Origin: Microbacterium maritypicum MF109
GTDB taxonomy: Bacteria > Actinomycetota > Actinomycetes > Actinomycetales > Microbacteriaceae
DNA length: 64,000 bases
Reading direction: 5' to 3'
Assembly: GCF_000455825.1 (NCBI RefSeq)
Contig: NZ_ATAO01000135.1
Location: 1-64,000 of the forward strand
Shown: one piece after another, positions 26,365-35,743 of the stretch
Numbering within the stretch: position 1 is the first letter of the stretch
Layout of the letters: every line of letters begins with the position of its first letter
Program-made: the position numbers and the translations under genes
Notes under the pieces: generated by a model
Databases searched by the model: none
The model's input: only the letters and a program-made list of their open reading frames with translations
Told to the model about the DNA's origin: nothing

Positions 26365-27141
26365 ATGCCGTCTGCATCCGACCTGCTCGACATCGCCCTC
26401 TCCGCGGCCTCAGCCGGAGCCGCCGTGCTCGCCGAGGCGGCGAGGGATCGCGACGCCTCCTCCGATGGACTGGGACTCCGCACCAAGGGCGCATCCGGCG
26501 ACGTGGTCACCGAGATCGATCTGCGGGCCGAACGTGCCATCCGCGCCGTCATCGCCGAGCATCGCCCCGACGACGAGGTGTCGGGCGAGGAGTACGCGAC
26601 CACCGGCTCCGGCTCCGCGCTCCGCTGGTCGATCGACCCGCTCGACGGCACCTCGAACTTCGTCCGAGGACTCCCGCACTACGGGTCGTCCGTCGCTGTG
26701 CAGGACGTGGACTCCGGTGCCTGGCTCGCCGGCGTCGTGCATGCGCCCGAGCTCGATCACGTCTACTCCGCGGGGTCAGGACTCGGCGCGTACCGCGAGT
26801 CTGGCGGCATCCGGAGACGGCTGCGCGGACCGGCGACCGACGCCACTCCCGTGCTGCTCGCCGTCGGGTTCTCCTACGACCCCGAGCAGCGGGCGCGGCA
26901 GCTCGCGGAGCTCCCGACGCGCATGTCGGCGTTCACGGATCTGCGCAGCATCGGGTCTGCCGCGCTCGGACTGTGCCTGGTCGCAGAGGGCAGCGTCGAC
27001 GCCTTCATCGAAACCGACCTGTACGAGTTCGACTGGGCAGCGGGCGCGCTCATCGCCGAAGAGGCAGGGCTCATCGTGAAGCGTCCGGCGACGATGCGGG
27101 GCGGCATCGTCGCCCATCCACCGCACCTGCCGGTCGCGTAG
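26365..27141 (+). CDS. Inositol-monophosphatase-family phosphatase
   Basis: 258 residues. The Mg-dependent sugar phosphatase motifs are all present: GDVVTEID, the acidic SGEEY, WSIDPLDGTSNFVRG (motif A) and FDWAAGALIAEEAG (motif B). Substrates in the family include inositol-1-phosphate, histidinol-phosphate and PAP, and sequence alone does not choose among them. A GGAGGA ribosome site is 11 bases upstream of the ATG. The gene stands alone between the VOC gene and a hypothetical protein. Confidence 0.88.
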   Translation: MPSASDLLDIALSAASAGAAVLAEAARDRDASSDGLGLRTKGASGDVVTEIDLRAERAIRAVIAEHRPDDEVSGEEYATTGSGSALRWSIDPLDGTSNFVRGLPHYGSSVAVQDVDSGAWLAGVVHAPELDHVYSAGSGLGAYRESGGIRRRLRGPATDATPVLLAVGFSYDPEQRARQLAELPTRMSAFTDLRSIGSAALGLCLVAEGSVDAFIETDLYEFDWAAGALIAEEAGLIVKRPATMRGGIVAHPPHLPVA

Positions 27142-27200
27142 ACCGATCCGAAAGCCCGCGATCTCTCACCCGAACGGGGCTGGACGGGGACCCGCGCCCC

Positions 27201-27206
27201 TACAAT
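27201..27206 (+). promoter_or_regulatory. -10 box upstream of the 27264 gene
   Basis: TACAAT lies about 58 bases before the GTG start, leaving a leader of about 50 bases that carries the AGGGAGGG ribosome site. No convincing -35 is visible. Confidence 0.4.
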
Positions 27207-27263
27207 CGCGGTGAGGCGAAGCGCCAGGCCGAGATCCGGGCACCGGCGCGAGGGAGGGCTCTG

Positions 27264-27716
27264 GTGTTCGGTTCGAAGAAGAGGAAGCAGAAGCTCGACG
27301 ACCTGATGGAGCAGCTCCGTCCCGACCTGAGTCGGAAATCGCTCGGCGTCGGACCCGACTTCCCCGGCGTCGCCCCGAACCCGCTCCTGAGCGGTGAGGC
27401 ACGCAGGCGCAATGCGGAACTGCGCACAGGCACGCTCGCGCTCGGCGTTCTCGTCGACTGGCGGGAGGTCAGCAGCGACGGCAGTCCCCGCGTGGTCCTG
27501 ATGCTCGATGTGGAGACCGCCGACGGCATCTCGTTCCGCGGCATCGCGGACGAAGACCTCACGATCACCGCGCTCACCCGACTCGCCGCCGGGCAGACGA
27601 TGCCGGTGCGCTACCGTCCGGCGGTCATGGACCACTACGTCGCCCTCGCCGAAGACGCCGACCCCGTCCGTGTTCAGGAGCTCGCCGACGAGATCGCGAG
27701 TCGCCGGCGGGGCTGA
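27264..27716 (+). CDS. Conserved hypothetical protein
   Basis: 150 residues from a GTG with AGGGAGGG just upstream. A lysine/arginine-rich start (FGSKKRKQKLDDLMEQLRPDL) precedes an alpha/beta C-terminal part with VVLMLDVETADG, MPVRYRPAVMDHYVALAEDAD and a basic tail. There is no signal peptide or membrane helix. The family is not recognised; the shape recalls small SHOCT-less actinobacterial cytosolic proteins. It converges on the kinase gene with 13 bases between the stops. Confidence 0.7.
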   Translation: MFGSKKRKQKLDDLMEQLRPDLSRKSLGVGPDFPGVAPNPLLSGEARRRNAELRTGTLALGVLVDWREVSSDGSPRVVLMLDVETADGISFRGIADEDLTITALTRLAAGQTMPVRYRPAVMDHYVALAEDADPVRVQELADEIASRRRG

Positions 27717-27729
27717 CCCGCACCGCGCC

Positions 27730-29430
27730 CTAGACGCCGGTCTGACCTGTGCCCTGCTGCTCTCTCACGACCTCCTCGAGGAACCGTGCCACGGCGACCG
27801 AGCCGGGATCCGCGTGACCGACCGAGCGCTCCTGCTGCCAGCCCGCGCGACCACGCCGAGACTGCCATCCGCTGCTCTCGGTGACCGCGGCGAGCGCCGC
27901 CTCCGATGCTCCGGCCGCATCCGCTCCGGCCTCCAGCGCTTCCGCGACGGGGAGCAGCACGTCGATGACGGTCTTGTCGCCGCGCACGGCCCCGCCCTGC
28001 GCGCCGATCCTCGCCGCCACCGTCTGCACGACGTCGACGAGGCCAGCGCGATCGAGGTGGATCCCCTGCGGCACCTGCTCCGCAGCGGCGAGCAGGCCGC
28101 TTCCGAGCAGAGCCGCGAAGGTCGAGGGGTTCGCTGCGGCGAACGCATCACCCGCCGCGCGCAGGATGCTGCGGGCGTCGAGGTCATCCGGAAGTTGTCG
28201 CAGTGCATCGGCGACCGCCGCGCTGCCGACCGCGACCGTGACACCGAGGTCGCCGTCGCCGAGCGCGGCATCCAGGGTGCGGAGCTCTTCGCGGTGCCGC
28301 TCCATCTGCGGCAGCACGGTCAGGAGCAGGTCGCGCAGGTCGCTGCGGGATCCGGCCAGGGTCACCTCGACCGTGGCCGCGTCTTCGTCAACGGCGGTCT
28401 CGGCCATGAGCACGCGCCCCACCGGAGCCGCCCCCTGACGGAAGAACGGTGATCCCGCCGGGTCGTGCAGCAGCTCCTCCAACTCGTCGTCGAGCTGCAT
28501 GATCGACAGCGAGGCTCCGGCCATCTCCAGGCTTGTTACGTACTCCCCGATGAGCCGGTAGCCGATGGTCACCCCGGCGTCCGCGAGCGTGTGATGCACC
28601 CGCCGATACATCACGTAGAGCTCTTCGAGCGGCGTCGAGCCCAACCCGTTCACGAGCACGGCCACTCGGCGCCCCTCGGTCAGGTCGAGCTCCGTCCCGA
28701 TCTCAGCCAGGAACCGGTCGGTGATCGCATCTGCCGTCTCCAACGGGCCGCGGTGGGTGCCGCGCTCTCCGTGGATGCCGACACCGATCTCCATCTCGCC
28801 CTCATCGAGCGTGAAGGTCTCCTCCCCCGCTGACGGGAGCACGGTCGGCGACAGGCCGACACCCATGGTGCGGGTCGACTCCGACGCCTTGCGGGTCACC
28901 CGCTCGACCTCGTCGAGGGAGGCCCCGCGGTCGGCCATCGCCCCCGCGACCTTGTAGACGAGCACGAGCCCTGCCACACCACGGCGGGAGTCCGCGCGAT
29001 CGGTCGGCGCGGACTGGATGTCGTCGGCACCGAGCACCGTGCGCACCTCGATGCCCTCGGCACGGCAGCGCTCGGCGGCGATGTCGAAGTTCAGCACGTC
29101 GCCGCCGTAGTTTCCGTAGAGGTAGAGGAGTCCGGCGTCGGAGTGCACGGCGACGGACGCGGCATGGATCTGGGCGGAGCTCGGCGAGGAGAAGACGTTC
29201 CCCACGGCGACCGCCGAGCACAGGCCGCGACCGACGTAGCCGAGGAAGAACGGCAGGTGCCCCGAACCGCCACCCGTGACGATGCCGACGCGCCCCGGTG
29301 CCGGAGCATCCGTCCGCGCCAGCGCACGTCGGTCCGCCGTGACCGCCCGCAGCTCGTCGGGGTGCGCGAGGAGGATGCCTTCGAGCGTCTCGTCTACGAA
29401 CGTCTGAGGGTCGTTGATGATCTTGCGCAT
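27730..29430 (-). CDS. Fused DhaK-DhaL dihydroxyacetone-type kinase
   Basis: 566 residues: an N-terminal DhaK domain (about 1-330) and a C-terminal DhaL domain (about 350-560), the ATP-dependent single-chain form. DhaK has TGGGSGHLPFFLGYVG, GNYGGDVLNF and GVGIHGERG, whose His forms the hemiaminal with the ketose. DhaL has the nucleotide motifs LGDGDLGVT and RGDKTVIDVLLP. Relatives phosphorylate dihydroxyacetone or erythrulose. It is the last gene of the ABC/FGGY/M29 operon, one base after the aminopeptidase gene. In that setting it probably phosphorylates a C3 or C4 fragment produced by upstream steps (inference). Confidence 0.92.
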   Translation of the reverse strand: MRKIINDPQTFVDETLEGILLAHPDELRAVTADRRALARTDAPAPGRVGIVTGGGSGHLPFFLGYVGRGLCSAVAVGNVFSSPSSAQIHAASVAVHSDAGLLYLYGNYGGDVLNFDIAAERCRAEGIEVRTVLGADDIQSAPTDRADSRRGVAGLVLVYKVAGAMADRGASLDEVERVTRKASESTRTMGVGLSPTVLPSAGEETFTLDEGEMEIGVGIHGERGTHRGPLETADAITDRFLAEIGTELDLTEGRRVAVLVNGLGSTPLEELYVMYRRVHHTLADAGVTIGYRLIGEYVTSLEMAGASLSIMQLDDELEELLHDPAGSPFFRQGAAPVGRVLMAETAVDEDAATVEVTLAGSRSDLRDLLLTVLPQMERHREELRTLDAALGDGDLGVTVAVGSAAVADALRQLPDDLDARSILRAAGDAFAAANPSTFAALLGSGLLAAAEQVPQGIHLDRAGLVDVVQTVAARIGAQGGAVRGDKTVIDVLLPVAEALEAGADAAGASEAALAAVTESSGWQSRRGRAGWQQERSVGHADPGSVAVARFLEEVVREQQGTGQTGV

Positions 29431-29431
29431 G

Positions 29432-30505
29432 TCAGTGCTCCTGCCCGGAGAGGATCGGATCGTAGGTCGTGCGGTCGATGAGCACCCGCCCGTCGGCCTC
29501 GAGCCTGCCAGAGGACCGCAGGTCCTTCACGATGTCCCAGTGGATGGCCGACTCGTTCTTGCCCCCGCACTGCGGGTAGGAGCGGCCGAGCGCGATGTGC
29601 ACCGTGCCGAGGATCTTCTCGTCGATCAGCAGGTCGCCGGTCATCGTCTGCACATGCGGGTTGGTGCCGATGCCGAGCTCGCCCACGCGGCGGGCGCCGT
29701 CGGCCTCGAGGATGCGCTCCACGAGGGCGAGGCCGCGGGTGGCCGACACCTTCTCCACCCGCCCTGCCACGAATTCGAGCCGGAGGTCGGAGATGGTCGC
29801 CCCGCCGAACCAGAACGAACCGGGGAACGTGATGTGCCCGTCGACGCCGTCTTCCACCGGAGCGGTGGCGACCTCGCCGTCGGGCAGATTCGCCTCCCCC
29901 GCGAACGGCACCCAGGTGCGGCCGGCGCAGTTCAGGCGCAGATCGGTGTCGTCGTCGAGGATGCGGACCATCGAGGTGCGGTTCAGCTCGGAGCAGAGCT
30001 GTTCGAGGTGCGCGCGGTGCGCTGTCCAATCGGCGAGCGTGCCGGCGAAGAACTCCTGCTCCAACTGCTCTCGGGACACACCGATGAGTGCCGCCCACTC
30101 GGGGGTGGGAATACGCACGAGAGTCCACCTGGTGCCCTGCCAGCGTGCGGTCGACACGAGGCCCTTGCCCTCGCGCTGCAGGCTGAGCCTGGCGCCGTCG
30201 ATCTCCTCCGCCGGCGGTTCCATACCTCGGAACGAGACGTGCACATCGGCCCACTCCATCGAAGCCAGCTCGAGCGGTGCGGCCTCACGCAGCAGCGACT
30301 CGCTCGCGTGTTCGAGCGCGAACCGGTCGTACTTCTCCTCGACGAGCAGCACCTGGGGCATCCCGCCCCGGCGATACACCTCCTCCACGAAGGCGTCCAC
30401 GGCATCGAGCACCGAGGAGGTCGTCGCGAACACCGAGACCTTCGTGCCCTCGCCGACCTCGTTCACCTCGGCGAGATGCTCCGCCAGTTCCTGCCACCTG
30501 CTCAT
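29432..30505 (-). CDS. M29-family (thermophilic AmpS type) aminopeptidase
   Basis: 357 residues. The C-terminal metal site is intact: GELGIGTNP (Glu), DEKILGTVHIALG (Glu, His), RSYPQCGGKNES and SAIHWDIVKDL (His, Asp), all between about residues 270 and 330. These match the two-metal site of M29 aminopeptidases, which remove N-terminal amino acids. The N-terminal domain is of normal length. Its place is odd: its start overlaps the kinase stop by one base (TGATG) and it is followed at once by the DhaK-DhaL gene, so it is translated as part of a sugar operon. It may hydrolyse an amide or aminoacyl bond in the imported compound (inference). Confidence 0.88.
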   Translation of the reverse strand: MSRWQELAEHLAEVNEVGEGTKVSVFATTSSVLDAVDAFVEEVYRRGGMPQVLLVEEKYDRFALEHASESLLREAAPLELASMEWADVHVSFRGMEPPAEEIDGARLSLQREGKGLVSTARWQGTRWTLVRIPTPEWAALIGVSREQLEQEFFAGTLADWTAHRAHLEQLCSELNRTSMVRILDDDTDLRLNCAGRTWVPFAGEANLPDGEVATAPVEDGVDGHITFPGSFWFGGATISDLRLEFVAGRVEKVSATRGLALVERILEADGARRVGELGIGTNPHVQTMTGDLLIDEKILGTVHIALGRSYPQCGGKNESAIHWDIVKDLRSSGRLEADGRVLIDRTTYDPILSGQEH

Positions 30506-31992
30506 CAGTCCACCTCTCTCAGCGCGCGCAGGGCGCGGTACGTCTTCGGGAAACTCTCGTAGGCGGCCTGCAACTGCGGGGCGGGATTCTCCTGGGGTAC
30601 GACCTCGCCCGAGAAGGCGACCCAGCTTGCGGCCTGCTTCTCCGTCACGGCACCCAGGCCGATCGCCGCGAGCATCGCATCCCCGTAGGCCGCCCCGAGC
30701 GTCGCGGCGGTCTGCTGACGAAGACCCGTCAGGTCACTGACCGTCTGCACCATCACCTCGTTGTGCGTTCCGCCGCCGATCGCGACCACGCGCGGCTCGG
30801 CAGCACCGGCATCGAGCAATGCGGAGACCGCGAGCGCGATCGACTCCCCGACCCCTTCGACCACCGCACGGGCGAGATCGGCACGACCGGTCGCGAGCGT
30901 GAGACCGCTGAACAAGGCCCTGGCATCGGGGTCGTGCAGGGGTGTGCGCTCCCCGCTGAAATGCGGCAGGTGCAGCACGCCGTTCGCGCCCGGCGGCGCT
31001 GAGCGCACGAGTTCCATCAGGCGCCCGAACATCGCCGTGTCGCCGTCGCCGTCGTCGAGTCCGAGCATGTCGGCGATCCATCGCGTCGCCGTGCCCGCCG
31101 TCGAGGTTCCGGCAGCGAGGACATAACGCCCGGGCAAAGCGAACGGCGCCGCCCACAGCCGCGGATCCGCATGCGGCTCGTCGGTCACGCGGATGAAGTA
31201 CCCGCTCGATCCGTACATGAGCATCAGGTCGTCGGTGGCCACGACCGATGCGCCGACCGCCTCGGCGACGGCATCCGTCGTGCCCACCAGCACCGGAGTG
31301 CCCTCGGGGATGCCGGTCGCCATGGCCGCCGCGGCTGTGACCGTGCCCGCGACATCCGTCGACCACCCGAGCCGGGGCAGAGTCTCCGGGCGGATCAGGT
31401 CGTCGATCCCATCGAGGCCCCAGTCGAGCCGAGCGAGGTCATAGCCGGGGTGGAAGTACCCCGCCGTCGCGTGGTCGATCACGACTTCGCCGGTAAGGCG
31501 CGCGACCAGGTAGCTCTGACTGGTGAGATACCACCGGGTGCGTGCGGCGACTGCTGGTTCGTTGCGCTCGATCCACAGGATCTTCGGGCCCGCGGACTGA
31601 CTCGTCAGCGCATTGCCCGCCCGCCGGAAGATCTCCTCGCGCCCGAGGCGCGTCTCGAGGATGTCGATCTCCGCAGTGGCCCTGGTGTCGACCCCATAGA
31701 GGATGGCCGGGCGCAGCGGACGCAGCTCGGCATCGACCGGCAGCACGCACGGACCGATCGCGCTGCAGGCGACCGCGGCGATCACGGCATCCGGCATCGC
31801 CTTCCGTAGCGTCGAGGCGACCTCGACGACATCGTGCCACCACACTGCATCGGCATCCTGCTCGACCATGCCAGGCGCGGGAGTGCTGATCCCGTGCCGG
31901 ACGCGCGCCTCGGCGTGCACGTGACCTGTGGCATCGATCAGCACGCCCTTGGTCTCATAGGTTCCGACATCGATGCCGAGGAACAGTTCCAT
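30505..31992 (-). CDS. FGGY-family carbohydrate kinase
   Basis: 495 residues with both actin-like FGGY domains: phosphate loop LGIDVGTYETKGVLID, GTTDAVAEAVGAS (catalytic Asp region), LPHFSGERTPLHDPDARAL and the C-terminal VVAIGGGTHNEVMVQTVSDL. FGGY kinases act on glycerol, pentuloses, xylulose, erythritol or autoinducer-2; specificity cannot be assigned. A AAGG ribosome site precedes the ATG. It lies between the second permease and the aminopeptidase in the ABC operon and is probably the first intracellular step on the imported sugar. Confidence 0.92.
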   Translation of the reverse strand: MELFLGIDVGTYETKGVLIDATGHVHAEARVRHGISTPAPGMVEQDADAVWWHDVVEVASTLRKAMPDAVIAAVACSAIGPCVLPVDAELRPLRPAILYGVDTRATAEIDILETRLGREEIFRRAGNALTSQSAGPKILWIERNEPAVAARTRWYLTSQSYLVARLTGEVVIDHATAGYFHPGYDLARLDWGLDGIDDLIRPETLPRLGWSTDVAGTVTAAAAMATGIPEGTPVLVGTTDAVAEAVGASVVATDDLMLMYGSSGYFIRVTDEPHADPRLWAAPFALPGRYVLAAGTSTAGTATRWIADMLGLDDGDGDTAMFGRLMELVRSAPPGANGVLHLPHFSGERTPLHDPDARALFSGLTLATGRADLARAVVEGVGESIALAVSALLDAGAAEPRVVAIGGGTHNEVMVQTVSDLTGLRQQTAATLGAAYGDAMLAAIGLGAVTEKQAASWVAFSGEVVPQENPAPQLQAAYESFPKTYRALRALREVD

Positions 31993-32016
31993 CAGGATGC
32001 CTTTCGGATGCGCGGG

Positions 32017-33114
32017 TCAGGCCCGGGGGATCTCTGCGAGCGCGATCGTCTCGGTCTGACTGCTGGGTGCCCGGCGCGGCCTTCGTTTGACCCTCACCTG
32101 ATCGAACACCATCACCGCGATCAGGATCACCCCCTGCGCGATCGCGTACTCGTAGGCCGAGAGCCGGATCGCCGTGAAGCCGGACTGCACGACCTGCAGC
32201 ACGAGCGTCGCGAGGACCACTCCGGTGATGGTCGCGAACCCGCCGGTGGGGTTCGTGCCGCCGAGCACCGCGATCACGATCACGAGCAGCACGTACGACG
32301 TGCCGTAGTCGGCGCTCGCCGTCGGGTTGCGGGAGAGGAACACCAGACCCGCGATGCCGCCGAGCACACCCGTCGTCACGTACGTGCCGTAGAGCACGCT
32401 CGTGCTGCGGATGCCGGAGTACATCGCGGCCGTCGAGTTCGCCCCCTGCAGCTGTGTGCGTCGTCCGAACGGCGTACGCGTGATCAGCACCCCGATCAGA
32501 ACAGCGACCACGAGGAATTCGAGGAACAGAAGAGGGATGCCGCCGACCGTCGCCTGCCCGACCGTGGAGAGCACCGCCGGGGTGCCGTAGAGCGTGGTGC
32601 CCCCGGTCCAGACGATCGCGATGCCGTTGAAGATCTGCATCGTGGCCAGCGTCGCGAGGATAGGCGTGATGCCTACCGTCGCGATCAGGAAGCCGTTGAC
32701 GGCTCCCGCGAGCGCGCCGACCAGGACGCCGACCAGGGCGATGAGGCCGCCCATCGACTCGGCGGTCGCCGGATCGCTGCTGGCGATCGCCGTGAACATC
32801 GTGCTGACGGTGATCGCCGAGAGGTTCGCGATCGCCACCAGTGACAGATCGATCCCTCCGGTGAGCATGGCGAGCGCCATGGCGATGGCGAGGATGCCGA
32901 CCTCGGGCGAGGCGACCATCATGTTCTGCAGGTTGATCGGATTGAGGAAGACCCTCGGGTTCAGGATCGCGAACAGTCCGAACGCGAGTGCGAACAGCAC
33001 CAGCATCCGGCCGACGCCACGATTCACGTGGATACGGCCGAGCAATGACCGCACCGACCGATCGACCTGGTCGTTCATCCGGGCGAACTGCCCGGGAGGG
33101 GTCGTCTGAGGCAT
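32017..33114 (-). CDS. Sugar ABC transporter permease (RbsC type), second
   Basis: 365 residues from an ATG with GAAGGAG upstream, starting two bases after the first permease stop. Around ten membrane helices. The ribose-type permease motif MALAMLTGGIDLSLVAIANL and LGGTNPTGGFATITGVVLATL are present. An extended hydrophilic N-terminus (about 35 residues) precedes the first helix. It pairs with the adjacent permease as a heterodimer, as in other rhamnose/AI-2-like importers with two different permeases. Confidence 0.93.
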   Translation of the reverse strand: MPQTTPPGQFARMNDQVDRSVRSLLGRIHVNRGVGRMLVLFALAFGLFAILNPRVFLNPINLQNMMVASPEVGILAIAMALAMLTGGIDLSLVAIANLSAITVSTMFTAIASSDPATAESMGGLIALVGVLVGALAGAVNGFLIATVGITPILATLATMQIFNGIAIVWTGGTTLYGTPAVLSTVGQATVGGIPLLFLEFLVVAVLIGVLITRTPFGRRTQLQGANSTAAMYSGIRSTSVLYGTYVTTGVLGGIAGLVFLSRNPTASADYGTSYVLLVIVIAVLGGTNPTGGFATITGVVLATLVLQVVQSGFTAIRLSAYEYAIAQGVILIAVMVFDQVRVKRRPRRAPSSQTETIALAEIPRA

Positions 33115-33116
33115 GG

Positions 33117-34145
33117 TCACTCCTTCACCGTGTCGAGGACGAACGTCCGACGAGAGGCGCGGCGGGCCATGACGGCCTGGATCCCCACGCCGATCACCAG
33201 CAGGAACCCGACGGCGGCACGCTGCCAGGCCGTGGGCACGCCCATCAGGATGAGACTGTTGTTGATGATCTGCACCAGCAGCACGCCGAGCACGGTGCCG
33301 GTGACGGTGCCGCGTCCGCCGAAGATCGAGGCCCCGCCGAGCACGACCGCGGCGATCACGTCGAGCTCGGTGCCGACCAGGTCTTGCGGGTTGGCGCTGC
33401 GCCCGAGCACGACGTGGATGAGTCCGCCGATCGCGGCGACCGCCCCGACGAGCACGTAGAGCATGATCTGCAGGCGCACGACCGGGAAGCCGGCCCGTCG
33501 CGCCCCCTCCAGGTCGCCGCCCATGGCGTAGATGCCGCGGCCGAACATCGTGCGGCGCAGAACGAACGCGGCACCGATCACGAGCAGCACGACCGGCACG
33601 ATCAGCATCGGCAGATAGGCGCGGGTCGACTCGATCGAGATGAGGTTCGCCGTCGACAGCCAGGAGATGCCATCCGGCAGCTCGGCGATGTACTTGGAGC
33701 CGATGTAAGCGAGCAGCACGCCCTTGAAGATGCCCTGCGTCGCGAGAGTCACGATCAGGGTGGGGAGCCGGAACCGGGCGATCACGATGCCGTTGACGAA
33801 CCCGAGGGCGCCACCGATCACGATCGCGAACGAGAGGATGCCGATCAGTCCGAAGTCGAGGGTTCCGCCCTGGGCGAGTGACACGGTCGTGTAGGCGGCG
33901 AAGATGCCGATGGCAGCGAACGACACATCGATGCCGCCGGAGATGATCACGAAGAGCACCGCGAGCGCGAAGACCATCGGCACCAGAGTGGAGCGCAGGA
34001 TGGAGAACAGCGTGTGCACGCTGAAGAAGGCGGGGTTCACGGCGCACATCACGATCACCAGGACGAGGATGATGCTCGCGAGCACGAGCTCGTTCGACAT
34101 GCGTCCGATGCGGGGAAGGCGGATGCGGGCGTCGGTGGCGCTCAC
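33117..34145 (-). CDS. Sugar ABC transporter permease (RbsC type), first
   Basis: 342 residues from the GTG at 34145, which overlaps the ATPase stop (GTGA) and is preceded by a strong AGGAGGTGAT site. Membrane helices begin at ELVLASIILVLVIVMCAV. The motif ALAVLFVIISGGIDVSFAAI and LGGASIFGGRGTVTGTVLGVL are typical of the family. Forms the transmembrane channel with the downstream permease. Confidence 0.93.
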   Translation of the reverse strand: MSATDARIRLPRIGRMSNELVLASIILVLVIVMCAVNPAFFSVHTLFSILRSTLVPMVFALAVLFVIISGGIDVSFAAIGIFAAYTTVSLAQGGTLDFGLIGILSFAIVIGGALGFVNGIVIARFRLPTLIVTLATQGIFKGVLLAYIGSKYIAELPDGISWLSTANLISIESTRAYLPMLIVPVVLLVIGAAFVLRRTMFGRGIYAMGGDLEGARRAGFPVVRLQIMLYVLVGAVAAIGGLIHVVLGRSANPQDLVGTELDVIAAVVLGGASIFGGRGTVTGTVLGVLLVQIINNSLILMGVPTAWQRAAVGFLLVIGVGIQAVMARRASRRTFVLDTVKE

Positions 34146-35680
34146 GCGGCCATCACCTCCTGGATTCGAGGCGCGGCGATCTCGTCGCCGGCCAGTCGTG
34201 AGACGATCTCGCCGCGGCGCACCACGAGCACGCGGTTGCAGAGCGAGACGAGTTCGGGCACGTCGTCGGAGATCATGATCACGCCCATCCCGTCGTTCGC
34301 TGCCTCGCGGAGGATCTGCAGGATCTCTTCCTTCGACCCCACGTCGACACCGACCGTCGGTCCGTTCAGGATCAGCACCCGCGGCTTGGTCGCGAGCCAC
34401 TTGGCCAGTACGACGCGCTGCGCATTGCCGCCGGACAGCGATCGCACGGGCGCCTCGACGCTCGGCGCCTTGATGCGCAGGCGCGAGAACAGTCGGGAGA
34501 TGGTCTCGGCGGTGCGCTTTCGACTCAGCAGCACCTTGCCGACCGCGTGCTCGCTCAGGGAGCCCGCGATGATGTTGTCGGAGATCGACTTGTCGAGGAA
34601 CAGGCCCTGGGTGAGCCGGTCCTCCGGCACGTATCCGATGCCCGCGTCGACGGATGCCCGGATGCTGCCTGGTCGCACGGCGCGGCCGCCGACGGTGACG
34701 GTTCCGGACTGTGGAGTGAGCAGGCCGAACAGCGCATCGGCGATCTCACCACGGCCCGAGCCGAGCAATCCGGTGAGGCCGAGGATCTCGCCCGGCTGCA
34801 GGTCGAAGGAGACATCCGTGAAGGCGCCAGGCAGATCGAGGTGCTCCACACGCAGCAGCGGCTCAGCCTCCTCGTCGACCTCGACGACGACGCGCGAGTC
34901 ATCCACCGCACGGCCGGTCATGGCATGGGTGAGGGAGGCCACGTCGAACTCGTCGGCCGGACCGTTCGCGACCAGGCGCCCTGAACGCAGCACCGTGATG
35001 TCCTGCGACACCTGCAATACCTCGTCGAGCTTGTGGCTGACGAACACCAGGGCGACGCCGCGTTGCTGCAGTCGGCGCACGAGAGTGAAGAGTCGCTCGA
35101 CCTCGGAGTGGGTGAGAGCCGTGGTCGGCTCATCCATGAAAATGACCCTGGCATCCTGCACGAGCGCCCGGCAGATCGCGGTGAGCTGCCGGTCGGCGAC
35201 CGAGAGCCGTTCGACATCGGTGTCGAGGTCGAGGGTGAGCCCCAGCTCCTCGACGATGCGCTGCGCCTCGGGACGACGCTTCTTCGAGCTGTAGAGCTTG
35301 CGCCGCGCGGCGATCGCGGCCGGGAGCACGATGTTCTCGGCCACGGTCAGGTTGGGGAAGAGCGAGAAGTCTTGGTAGATGACCTGGATGCCGGCGCGCA
35401 GGGCCTGCGTCGGCGAGAGATGGGTGAGCGGTTCGCCATCGAGCAGGATCTCCCCCGCCTCCGGCTTCTCGACCCCGCTGATGATCTTGATGAGCGTGGA
35501 TTTGCCGCATCCGTTCTCGCCGGCCAGGCAGTGCACCCGCCCGGGGTAGAGGGTGATCGCGACGTCGTCGAGTGCGACGACCCCACCGAACACCTTCCGC
35601 ACCCCTGTGACCTCGAGAACGGGCCTGGGCTCGGGTGCGTGCCCCGCCTCGGGCGCCGGCTGCGCCTGTTCTGCGTTCAT
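34142..35680 (-). CDS. Sugar ABC transporter double ATPase (RbsA type)
   Basis: 512 residues with two nucleotide-binding domains. The first is intact: GENGCGKSTLIKI, Walker B VIFMDEPTTAL, H-loop FVSHK. The second is degenerate as usual in RbsA proteins (GLLGSGRGEIADALFG in place of Walker A) and its Walker B reads LILNGPTVGVD, with Asn-Gly where Asp-Glu is expected, so the catalytic glutamate is missing there. Signature LSGGNAQRVVLAKWL is present. A GGAGGA ribosome site precedes the ATG. It energises the two permeases downstream. Confidence 0.93.
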   Translation of the reverse strand: MNAEQAQPAPEAGHAPEPRPVLEVTGVRKVFGGVVALDDVAITLYPGRVHCLAGENGCGKSTLIKIISGVEKPEAGEILLDGEPLTHLSPTQALRAGIQVIYQDFSLFPNLTVAENIVLPAAIAARRKLYSSKKRRPEAQRIVEELGLTLDLDTDVERLSVADRQLTAICRALVQDARVIFMDEPTTALTHSEVERLFTLVRRLQQRGVALVFVSHKLDEVLQVSQDITVLRSGRLVANGPADEFDVASLTHAMTGRAVDDSRVVVEVDEEAEPLLRVEHLDLPGAFTDVSFDLQPGEILGLTGLLGSGRGEIADALFGLLTPQSGTVTVGGRAVRPGSIRASVDAGIGYVPEDRLTQGLFLDKSISDNIIAGSLSEHAVGKVLLSRKRTAETISRLFSRLRIKAPSVEAPVRSLSGGNAQRVVLAKWLATKPRVLILNGPTVGVDVGSKEEILQILREAANDGMGVIMISDDVPELVSLCNRVLVVRRGEIVSRLAGDEIAAPRIQEVMAA

Positions 35681-35692
35681 GTTCTTCCTCCG

Positions 35693-35722
35693 GGGCGGGG
35701 CCGCACGCTGGCGACCCCGCCC
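35693..35722 (-). terminator. Intra-operon hairpin between binding-protein and ATPase genes
   Basis: GGGCGGGG (35693-35700) pairs with CCCCGCCC (35715-35722) over a 14-base loop, in the 63-base gap after the binding-protein stop. It could be a partial terminator or an RNA-stabilising hairpin giving more binding protein than ATPase. Confidence 0.45.
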
Positions 35723-35743
35723 TGAGTCGTGGTGGACGTCGGG

